Below are positions 32,950 to 42,004 of a stretch of DNA of 64,000 nucleotides, piece after piece. The position numbers were made by a program, and so were the translations under genes. The DNA is from Macrothele yani (Eukaryota; Arthropoda; Arachnida; Araneae; Macrothelidae), in the NCBI GenBank assembly GCA_039090855.1, contig CM077034.1:11424984-11488983 (forward strand), in the 5' to 3' direction. Within the stretch, counting starts at the first letter, position 1. Each line of letters begins with the position of its first letter. The notes beneath the pieces are model-generated. The model worked only from the letters and a program-made list of their open reading frames with translations. It did no database searches and was not told where the DNA came from.

Positions 32950-33750
32950 AAAAAAGAAAGAAACATTTAGTAAGAGGACAAATTTGTGTCTACTTTTCCG
33001 CAAATGTATTTTTAAATACAGTTTCACTATTTTTTATGTGATCTTTTCAAATAGCAGATATATGTGATCAAAAGGCAATGGGTAAAATTACAAAACTGTT
33101 AGCGTTTTTCTGGCTTTCACGATGTAAGTCAAGTACGTGGTTGTACATATCGCACACTAACCCACTGCTTACCCAGGAAACCTGAAAATTTCAGGTAATA
33201 TGAAATGTTTTTACTTTTAAACAGTAATGTGATTTTTTTGTTCACGCTACATACAACAGTGATTGTAGTGTGTGAAGACAATAATCACTTCACCAGAATG
33301 GCGATCTTAGTAATTAATCAACACCATAATCGAGAAATAGAGAAGCGCAGATTTGCTAGGGAGACATTTATTACACCACATGTATCAAAATATACACGAT
33401 ATTCCATCAAACTACTGCTTGCTGAGGACAGAGACGAGTATGCCAGAATAAATATCATCTTCTTTGCTTCTTCGTACTGCGATGTGGCGTCCTCTCTTGA
33501 CGTTGAGAGAAAACACAGTCAAACACACCCAAGCCATACCCAAGGAGGTTATAATATCTGTGGACACACCACACAACCCTACTGTAAATGTAATGAGCTC
33601 ACGAATGAGCTGCAGCAGTAGTGCTACTTCCAATCACTGGGCGATGGGTTGTTTTGTCCCAGTCAGAACTAAAAACAAATTCATTATCTGTTCTCCCGCT
33701 TAAACCACATAACTTACGGAACGTTTTGTGCTGGATGTTATTTGAGTTAA
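32950..33750. other. Unassigned spacer
   Basis: A 139-codon plus-strand frame (33205-33621) and an overlapping minus frame (33412-33633) have no recognised motif. I do not call a gene. Confidence 0.4.
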
Positions 33751-33753
33751 GAA

Positions 33754-33824
33754 AATTACGTTTGCATCCGATTAAAGAAACAAAAGTGGCGCAGTGGTTT
33801 CTTTAATCGGATGCAAACGTAATT
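33754..33824. repeat. Perfect 28-bp inverted repeat with a SINE A-box fragment in the loop
   Basis: The left arm 33754-33781 (AATTACGTTTGCATCCGATT...) is exactly complementary to 33797-33824. The 15-nt loop AAAAGTGGCGCAGTG includes the SINE-A A-box core. Confidence 0.93.
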
Positions 33825-34012
33825 CCAACAATTCGTCCGAGATAGGTCCGAGTCCGAACCTCGGTTATAGCGTCGCTATACCTCGGTGAGGCTTGCATGT
33901 ATTTGTGTTAGGGCACTAGCTGTCTCCCTTCCCCGAAACCAATGGACCTAAATTAAAGACGGGCGACTGCTTATAGTTCAGCGAGTTATTCACGCTGGTC
34001 TTTAAACCTCGA
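33825..34012 (+). mobile_element. SINE-A copy, diverged
   Basis: Head from ATTCGTCCGAGATAGGTCCG, with a small internal duplication around the B box (CCTCGGTTATAGCGTCGCTA), then body and tail to CTTTAAACCTCGA. Confidence 0.75.
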
Positions 34013-34015
34013 AGC

Positions 34016-34580
34016 CAAGGAGGTTAGAACAAGACTTATGGAGATGTCCTTGTTAATAGAGAAGTATCACTTTACATGGAGCCTTTCACCGCGAGCGGCG
34101 GACGTTGAAGAGCGTGTGTGCGTGCGCGTGTGTGTTTGTGTTTAACGGAAAACGTTAAATGTGGGAAAGCTGGTGGTTTATTGTATTACAAAACTATTGC
34201 AATGCGTTCTGTGTTGGCCGAATCGCATTCTTTCATTGCAAATGTTTCTAATTTTTACATCATAACTAGCTGCCAATGTGTGAGAAAACGCTGGGTTTAT
34301 AAAATTCTTGGTCACTTCGAGGCTTCTTCCCATTTTTATTTTGAATTGAATAACATGAACGTCAGTGCGAATTCAAAATAAAACCTTGCGTTAAAATTGA
34401 AAACTTTACTCATATATGAAAGTTCAGTCTGGTTTGATATTAACACGATTTCTGTAACTCAAAACCACGCAATTTAAAAACACACGCAGCTGAAACTGCA
34501 CGGGTATCATGTAAACAAATAAAAAATCCCACACTTTGCGGCTTCATGGTTAAGAGACCAAGTGAATCTATCGTTCACTT
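34016..34580. other. Unassigned spacer
   Basis: A (GT)-rich stretch lies at 34115-34142. The 87-codon ORF at 34118-34381 is motif-free. Confidence 0.4.
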
Positions 34581-34862
34581 CAGTCTTCAAATTGCTGCTC
34601 ATGTCCTAGTAATTAAAATAAAGACTCTCGTAGTAAAATAAAATTTTATAAAATAATCAGATTAAAAAATAAAAAATAGTTTCAGTATTGTCATCATTTT
34701 TAAAACGTCCCAACTCCAGGGGCTGCATGTTTTGTCTCGGTTTGGTCGCATGAAAATATGGTGATGCTGTGGTTGAAGTACTGGCTTCTGACTATTCGCC
34801 TGAGATGGATCAAGAATCGAATCCCAGTGAAACATGCTTGTTGCGTTTGTCTTAAGGATTAG

Positions 34863-35069
34863 TGCCGCTCCGGTGGCGCAGTGGTCTAAGCGATGGCCTC
34901 TGATCATTCGTCCGAACGGGGTCCGGGTTCGAATCCCGGTCAGGCATGGATGTTGTGTTTGTCTTACGGCACTGGCTCTCTCCCTTCCCTGGAACCAGTG
35001 ACCCTAAATTAGGGACGGGCGACTGCTTATAGCCCATTGAGTTGCTCACGGTGGTCGTTAAACCTCCAA

Positions 35070-35072
<3 letters not shown>
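34863..35072 (+). mobile_element. SINE-A copy within duplication unit 1
   Basis: Complete head, body and tail. The usual poly-A is replaced by (CA)n. It is preceded by an older SINE-A head at 34752-34862. Confidence 0.88.
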
Positions 35073-35102
<30 letters not shown>

Positions 35103-35385
35103 CTTCAAATTGCAGCTCATGTTCTAGTAATTAAAATAAAGACTCTCGTAGTAAAATAAAATTTTATAAAATATTCAGATTAAAAAATAAAAAATAGTTT
35201 CAGTATTGTCATCATTTTTAAAACGTCCCAACTCCAGGGGCTGCATGTTTTGTCTCGGTTTGGTCGCATGAAAATATGGTGATGCTGTGGTTGAAGTACT
35301 GGCTTCTGACTATTCGCCCCTGATGGATCAAGAATCGAATCCCAGTGAAACATGCTTGTTGCGTTTGTCTTAAGGATTGGTGCCG

Positions 35386-35590
35386 CTCCGGTGGCGCAGT
35401 GGTCTAAGCGATGGCCTCTGATCAATCGTCCGAAAGGGGTCCGGGTTGGAATTCCGCTGAGGCATGGATGTTGTTTTTGTCTCACGGCACTGGCTCTCTC
35501 CCTTCCCTGGAACCAGTGACCCTAAATTAGGGACGGGCGACTGCTTATATAGACCATTGAGTTGCTCACGGTGGTCGTTAAACCTTCAAG
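35386..35590 (+). mobile_element. SINE-A copy within duplication unit 2
   Basis: Paralogous to 34863-35072 by the tandem duplication. The B box is altered (GGGTTGGAATTCCG). Confidence 0.85.
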
Positions 35591-35611
35591 TAAAAAAAAA
35601 AAGATTGGCTC

Positions 35612-36175
35612 TCTGCCTTCCCTGGAACTTGTTCATAATTAAGTTCGGGCGTCTGCTTATAGACCATCGAGTTACTCCCTCTGGTCGTTGAAACTCCCAG
35701 CAAAAAAAAAAAAAAAAAAAAAAAGGAGCTACTGTGGCGCAGTGATTTAATCGATGGATTATTATTATTTATTTTTTTTGATTGGAGGTTTAACGACCAC
35801 CGTGAGCAACTCAATGGGCTATAAGCAGTCGCCCGTCCCTAATTTAGGGTCACTGGTTCCAGGGAAGGGAGAGAGCCAGTGCCGTAAGACAAACACAACA
35901 TCCATGCCTCACCGGGATTCGAACCCGGACCCCTTACGGACGAATGATCATAGGCCAGCGCCTTAGACCACTGCGCCACCGGGGCGGCAATCGATGGCTT
36001 ATGAGCATTCGTCTGGAAGGGGTCCGGGTTCCATACCCGGTGAGGCATGGATGTTGTGTTTGTCTCACGGCACTGGCCCTCTCCTCTCTGAAACCAGTGG
36101 TCCTAAATTAGGGACGGACCACTACTAATAGCTCATTGAGAGCCTCACGGTGGTCGTTAAGCCTCCAAACAAACA
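35612..36175 (+). mobile_element. Two old SINE-A relics, one split by a nested copy
   Basis: 35612-35705 is a diverged tail. 35727-35757 (GTGGCGCAGTGATTTAATCG) and 35989-36175 are the head and remainder of one plus-strand copy interrupted at 35758. Confidence 0.75.
35758..35988 (-). mobile_element. Nested SINE-A with 9-bp TSD
   Basis: Minus-strand near-consensus copy. TSD AATCGATGG at 35749-35757 and 35989-35997, inside the host SINE. Confidence 0.92.
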
Positions 36176-36201
36176 AACAAAAAAATCCCACAATGGGAGT
36201 T

Positions 36202-36426
36202 TTTTTTTTTTTTTTTTTATTGGAGGTTTAACGACCACCGTGAGCAACTCAATGGGCTATAAGCAGTCGCCCGTCCCTAATTTAGGGTCACTGGTTCCAG
36301 GGAACGGTGAGAGCCAGTGCCGTAAGACAAACACAACATCCATGCCTGACCGGGATTCGAACCCGGACCCCGTTCGGACGAATGATCAGAGGCCATCGCT
36401 TAGACCACTGCGCCACCGAGATGGCC
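36202..36426 (-). mobile_element. SINE-A copy upstream of the ENT gene
   Basis: Complete minus-strand copy with a likely short TSD TGGGAGTT (36194-36201 and 36432-36439). It lies about 540 bp upstream of the ENT start codon. Confidence 0.85.
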
Positions 36427-36429
36427 AGG

Positions 36430-36965
36430 GGTGGGAGTTGTAGAGGTGTAACCATTTACACCGACCCAAGTATTTCACTATAAATTAAATTAAGCATTTA
36501 AAACCTTGTTCCCGTCATGCAATATCCTGTCATCATTTGTCCTGTTTTGAACTAGAAAAATATGATAACTTTAGATTTAGTTATTCTTGAGAAATTTGAA
36601 AATCTTTTTTTTCTTGTTGATCTCAAGTGCATAGCGTCTGGCAACAGTGGGTTTTTCATGTAAACAGAAACAGGACAGTAAACTTCTTAATTGTTTGTTT
36701 CTTGTTTTGATTTGTTTGTAAGACCCGATGGTTATTGTTGTGTGGTGAGTGTAAGAAATGCAAGATTTCTTGAGAACTTGAACTCATTGTACTCAGCTGG
36801 TAACACGATATTAAGCTGTGTTTAATCAGCGATGCGTGTGATCGTGGAATGATGTTACTAAAAAGCACGTGATAAGTTGAACTTGTAGATTTTGTAGATT
36901 TTTTTTAATCGGAATGCTCTGTAAGCATTTTGAATGAGTTGATTTACCATTCGTTTCATGCAATT
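36430..36965 (+). promoter_or_regulatory. Probable 5' region of the ENT gene
   Basis: AT-rich, repeat-free DNA directly before the start codon, with a CACGTG E-box-like site near 36868-36873. No convincing TATA box was seen. The transcription start and any upstream non-coding exon cannot be placed from sequence alone. Confidence 0.35.
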
Positions 36966-37135
36966 ATGGCTAATATACAGTTTGATTATTCGACGTTATC
37001 TACGGAAATCGATTCCAGTGTCATAGGCGATCTACTGGAAAGCAGTTATGATTCCGTTGATGAGGAAGAGGATTCTTCAAGTTCCCAGTCATCCGTGATT
37101 AGGACAGAGCCTGAAGCAGTTATGCCTCCAGATAA
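36966..37135 (+). CDS. Equilibrative nucleoside transporter (SLC29/ENT), coding exon 1
   Basis: ATG at 36966 opens 56 codons of an acidic, Ser/Glu-rich N-terminus (MANIQFDYSTLSTEID, later DSVDEEEDSSSSQSS), expected to be cytosolic. The exon ends CCA GAT AA at 37135 before a strong donor GTAAGG. Reading on without splicing meets TAA one codon later. Splicing to the acceptor at 53520 restores AA|A = Lys and gives PPD-K-WKLVY, the usual run into transmembrane helix 1 of ENT proteins. ENTs move nucleosides across membranes by facilitated diffusion. Which paralogue this is cannot be told from two exons. Confidence 0.78.
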
Positions 37136-37189
37136 GTAAGGAGTGTTTATATTCTGTACCGTATTTTGAATTAGGATTATACTCTGTGA

Positions 37190-39225
37190 AAGCCCATCAA
37201 TAATGACGGGGGAAATATGGTATCCAGAACAAGAACAATTCTTTTAATTATTTATTTATTTATTGAATATAGGCGAAAGCCCATCAATAATGACAGAGAA
37301 AATATGATATCCAGAGCAATTTTTAAAAATTATTTATTAATTGAATGTAGGTAAAAGCCCATCAATAATGACAAGGAAAATATGATATCCAGAGCAATTT
37401 TATCTAATTATTTATTTATTGAATATAGGTGAAAACCCATCAATAATGACAGAGAAAATATGATATCCAGAGCAATTTTATCTAATTATTTATTTATTGA
37501 ATATAGGTGAAAACCCATCAATAATGACAGAGAAAATATGATATCCAGAGCAATTTTATCTAATTATTTATTTATTGAATATAGGTGAAAACCCATCAAT
37601 AATGACAGAGAAAATATGATATCCAGAGCAATTTTATCTAATTATTTATTTATTGAATATAGGTGAAAACCCATCAATAATGACAGAGAAAATATGATAT
37701 CCAGAGCAATTTTATCTAATTATTTATTTATTGAATATAGGTGAAAACCCATCAATAATGACAGAGAAAATATGATATCCAGAGCAATTTTATCTAATTA
37801 TTTATTTATTGAATATAGGTGAAAACCCATCAATAATGACAGAGAAAATATGATATCCAGAGCAATTTTATCTAATTATTTATTTATTGAATATAGGTGA
37901 AAACCCATCAATAATGACAGAGAAAATATGATATCCAGAGCAATTTTATCTAATTATTTATTTATTGAATATAGGTGAAAACCCATCAATAATGACAGGG
38001 AAAATATGATATCCAGAGCAATTTTATTTAATTATTTATTTATTGAATGTGAGTGAAAGCCCATCAATAATGACAGGGAAAATATGATTTCCAGAGCAAT
38101 TTTTTAAAATTATTTATTTAGGTGAAAGCCCATCGATAATGACAGGGAAAATATGATATCCAGAGCAATTTTTTAAAATTATTTCTTAATTGAATATAGG
38201 CGAAAGCCCATCAATAATGACAGAGAAAATATGATATCCAAAGCAATTTTTTGAAATTATTTCATTTATTGAATATAGGTGGAAGCCCATCAATAATGAC
38301 AGGGATAATATGATATCCAGAGAATTTTTTAAAATTATTTATTGAATATAGGTGAAAGCCCATCAATAATGACAGGGAAAATATGATATCCAGAGCAATT
38401 TTTTTAATTATTAATTGAATGTGAGTGAAAGCCCATCAATAATGACAGGGAAAATATGATTTCCAGAGCAATTTTTAAAATTATTTATTTATTGAATATA
38501 GGTGGAAGCCCATCAATAATGACAGGGAAAATATGATATCCAGAGAAATTTTTTAAAATTATTTATTTATTGAATATAGGTGGAAGCCCATCAATAATGA
38601 CAGGGAAAATATGATATCCAGAGCAATTTTTTTAATTATTAATTGAATGTGAGTGAAAGCCCATCAATAATGACAGGGAAAATATGATATCCAGAGCAAT
38701 TTTTTAAAATTATTTCTTAATTGAATATAGGTGAAAGCCCATCAATAATGACAGAGAACATATGTTATCCAGAGCAATTTTTTAAAATTATTTATTTATT
38801 GAATATAGGTGGAAGCCCATCAATAATGACAGGGAAAATATGATATCCAGAGCAATTTTTTAAAATTATTTCTTAATTGAATATAGGCGAAAGCCCATCA
38901 ATAATGACAGAGAAAATATGATATCCAAAGCAATTTTTTGAAATTATTTCATTTATTGAATATAGGTGGAAGCCCATCAATAATGACAGGGATAATATGA
39001 TATCCAGAGAATTTTTTAAAATTATTTATTGAATATAGGTGAAAGCCCATCAATAATGACAGGGAAAATATGATTTCCAGAGCAATTTTTTAAAATTATT
39101 TATTTATTGAATATAGGTGGAAGCCCATCAATAATGACAGGGAAAATATGATATCCAGAGCAATTTTTTTAAATTATTTATTGAATATAGGTGAAAGCCC
39201 ATCAATAATGACAGGGAAAATATGA
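37190..39225 (+). repeat. 78-bp tandem array, about 26 units
   Basis: Unit core CCCATCAATAATGACAGAGA then AAATATGATATCCAGAGCAA, with an AT-rich linker ending TTATTGAATATAGGTGAAA. Units at 37380-38020 are almost identical at 78 bp. Later units vary in linker length (about 65-85 bp) and show blockwise duplication, for example 38180-38340 and 38870-39030. It starts about 55 bp after the ENT exon 1 donor. Confidence 0.93.
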
Positions 39226-39229
39226 TATC

Positions 39230-39910
39230 CTGACAGGGTTGAAAAAAACCCGGGTTTTAAAAAAAAGGCCCAACCCGGGTGGTTTTTTTTGGTAAACCTT
39301 CCACGTTCGGCCCTGAAATAGCTTTTATTAAGCAACGATAGATGGCGACACGTTATCGCTACATCTGATTGCAGGAATTAGGACTTGAAATCAATGTTCA
39401 GAGAAAAGACGGCAATTCTGTCAGAATAAATATTCCAGAATATGGTCTCCCAAGTACATTTACATTGCAAGGCTACCATAAACCGTGAGACTAGTTGTCT
39501 GCAATACGAATACCAGTCGCTAACTGTCTCAGTGGATGTGGCCATGTGGTTTCTTCAATTGCCTCATCGTAAGACAATCCTTTGGCGAAACAATACGTCA
39601 GAATCATCACTATATCAATAGGAATCTTAGCATGAAAAAAACACGTACCAAGTGTGCGGGAAGAGTACTCATCATTCCCTGAAGCAAACTTCTTCCGAAA
39701 CATGAATTGTCTTAAACGAAGAGACGCATCGACACATAGAGTCATGAGATGGCTGAATGCATTTCACGTGCGAGAAGAGCGAAGGATAGGTGAAGTGCTA
39801 CCGTGGCGCCATGTATCATTGCTTTCCGAACTAGCTGGGGGCCAAACGTAGAAGTTTAGCCGGGTTTTTTTGGGATTTTATTGGGCTTTTTTGGGTTTTG
39901 TGGGGGGGGG
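39230..39910 (-). pseudogene. Merlin/ISXO2-like transposase fragment between CCCGGGTTTT-rich ends
   Basis: Minus-strand frame 39745-39491 reads SSRTLGTCFFHAKIPIDIVM then ILTYCFAKGLSYDEAIEETT. This resembles the segment before the catalytic domain of ISXO2/Merlin transposases (gtfF..sk.pi...l.l.y.f...). The DDE domain itself is missing. Flanks are low-complexity: GGTTGAAAAAAACCCGGGTT at 39237 and GGGTTTTTTTGGGATTTTAT at 39860, then a G-run. The family call is tentative. Confidence 0.45.
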
Positions 39911-39919
39911 GGGGTCTGT

Positions 39920-40500
39920 TTGGTTTTCATATCCTTTCATCAAGATATCAAAGATTAAATATTATTAATGAAAAATCCTGCAACCTACTTATTGGTTAAC
40001 AAAAATCTCCTCTTTTTATGTAGTCTGGTGAATTTTTTTATTTAAATATACACAAAGGCTAAGATACTTTACACACCACTAACTGCAATCTATAAAGTTT
40101 TTGATCAAACTCTAAACCCTCATTAAACATTTCTGAGATGTTTAATTAAATTTGAGTAAAACTACAAATTTCAATATTCTTTTTGTGAAAAATTTACTGT
40201 TTGTTTTTTAAATATTTGTGGATCTTGACAAGTTTCTGTGCTTTATCAACACCTAAGCGATTGCGAAGTTTTGACCAGACCAAGAGCAGTTCTAGAGTTG
40301 CAGTCTGGGGAGGGGGGGGGGGGGGTTAATAATATTTGATAAGCTTATGTAAAATATTAACTATAGCATGTAATAACTAATATTTCATGAAATTTAGCTA
40401 TTTAAGTTAAAATTGTTTAATATATATTCTAATTGAATTATTTTAATTAAATTAATATTCATTAATTCGATTAATTATTAAAAACATTACTGTTTATTCT
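39920..40500. other. AT-rich intronic stretch
   Basis: No gene is recognised. A 15-base G-run lies at 40311-40325. Confidence 0.5.
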
Positions 40501-40511
40501 CACAAATAAAA

Positions 40512-40730
40512 TCAAATGACGAACTCCAGTGTTCGGTTCTTCATATCTGCAAATCTGTCAATAACATTGTCCACTGATATGAAGATATCTCGATGAACAT
40601 GAAGAAGGGCAAGGCCAACCAATCTCTCTTGCGTCATTGTTGTTCTTAGCCGCGTTTTCAACCTTTTTAATGCTGAAAAACTCCTTTCACTTGAAGCAGT
40701 GCTTACTGGGAGGGTGCACAATAATTTCAA
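40512..40730 (-). pseudogene. hAT transposase C-terminal (dimerisation) fragment
   Basis: On the minus strand TASSERSFSALKRLKTRLRT then MTQERLVGLALLHVHRD is the hATC dimerisation signature, ending in a stop at 40512. The catalytic part is absent. Upstream, at its LCTLPVSTA segment, the sequence passes directly into the 36-bp minisatellite. Confidence 0.88.
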
Positions 40731-41206
40731 TGCAGTGCTTACTGGGAGGGTTCACAATAATTTCAATGCAGTGCTTATTGGGAGGGTGCAAAATAATTTC
40801 AATGCAGTGCTTACTGGGAGGGTGCACAATAATTTCAATGCAGTGCTTACTGGGAGGGTGCACAATAATTTCAATGCAGTGCTTACTGGGAGGGTTCACA
40901 ATAATTTCAATGCAGTGCTTACTGGGAGGGTTCACAATAATTTCAATGCAGTGCTTACTGGGAGGGTTCACAATAATTTCAATGCAGTGCTTACTGGGAG
41001 GGTTCACAATAATTTCAATGCAGTGCTTACTGGGAGGGTTCACAATAATTTCAATGCAGTGCTTACTGGGAGGGTTCACAATAATTTCAATGCAGTGCTT
41101 ACTGGGAGGGTTCACAGTAATTTCAATGCAGTGCTTACTGGGAGGGTTCACAATAATTTCAATGCAGTGCTTACTGGGAGGGTGCACAATAATTTCAATG
41201 CAGTAC
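40686..41206. repeat. 36-bp minisatellite, about 14 units, derived from hAT coding sequence
   Basis: Unit GCAGTGCTTACTGGGAGGGT-TCACAATAATTTCAAT, 14 full copies from 40697. The first unit is continuous with the hAT dimerisation-domain frame (KLLCTLPVSTA in reverse), so the array grew from a piece of that gene. Because 36 is a multiple of 3 and the unit lacks stops in several frames, spurious ORFs of 166-192 codons appear on both strands. Confidence 0.93.
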
Positions 41207-41209
41207 TGT

Positions 41210-41600
41210 ACTTGAAACCAAAGAAAACATTGGGAGCAGCACGAAGCTGTTAAAGTCTCCTATCATAAACAGCAGAGATGTGCACTCTTTTAAAACACGC
41301 GGAAAAGGGTGGGAATGCCGTTGGTTCTTTGTTTTCATCCTGTAATGCAGGCTTTCCAAAATTGCCACTTGGAATGTAAAGTATGACGGCGCTGCTGTCG
41401 TGCGTTTTACTTTAGCTGTATTCCCTATGGAGCTGATTGGAACCTTTTTTTTTTCCACCCCTTATAGATTCTTTGCTACAGTCACCCAACTCACCCCTAG
41501 ATAAAAAGTATATTGTGCTGCCATCTTTTGGTTTCAAAAATATACGGTAAGTTGAATTAGAGAAACTGTCAAAAATTTTCCATTATATCAGAGTCGTGCC
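41210..41600. other. Spacer between the two hAT remnants
   Basis: The 87-codon minus frame (41458-41195) has no recognised motif. Confidence 0.4.
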
Positions 41601-41607
41601 GCATGGT

Positions 41608-41910
41608 TTATATATTTTTTCTATCCAACAAAAGTAAATTATAAATTTGTACCTTCATTTTCACAAGTCTGGGGGAGGTAAATACCCCCATTACCCCCCC
41701 CCTCCCCGTAAAACCGCCATTGGACCGGAGTAGTCCGCAAGTAGAAAATATCCTTTCTACTGCAGATGAACTGGCTGGGCAGCCAGATAGACTTGACATG
41801 TAAGAGCAGAAATCTTTCAAAGTTCCAGCTTTGGTCACACTTTCATGTTGCTCCATCAGCTGCCACCATTCCACAGCACTGAAGTTTTGCACAACATCAT
41901 TTACAAACAT
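41608..41910 (-). pseudogene. hAT transposase C-terminus (DUF659-type hAT), split part 2
   Basis: PASSSAVERIFSTCGLLRSN (about 41800-41740) is the hAT dimerisation motif, followed by SPRLVKMKVQIYNLLLLD. Between this frame and the minisatellite (41911-42003, minus) a further stretch reads MTPEQQKIADNWVLEKK, probably the connecting part of the same protein with frame breaks. The N-terminal part of the same transposase lies beyond the minisatellite at 47299-48123. Confidence 0.8.
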
Positions 41911-42004
41911 AGACTTTGGATAGTACTTTGTGTCACATTTTAAAACCCATTACAAAAATTATCTTTTCAGGTTTCTTTTCTAACACCCAGTTATCAGCAA
42001 TTTT

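Larger units (their letters stand above)
34582..35610. repeat. Tandem duplication of about 517 bp
   Basis: 34582-35098 and 35099-35610 are two copies of the same composite: CAGTCTTCAAATTG flank, an old SINE-A head, and a complete nested SINE-A. Copy 1 ends in (CA)n (35071-35100), which continues directly into copy 2. Confidence 0.85.

Noticed and set aside
37190..39225. CRISPR-like array
   Set aside because: Units repeat in full, including the linker, with no unique spacers and no cas genes, and the host is an animal. It is a tandem satellite.
40637..41253. ORFs of 166-192 codons with a repeating 12-residue motif on both strands
   Set aside because: Direct result of the 36-bp minisatellite, and open on both strands in several frames. 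Not a repeat protein gene.
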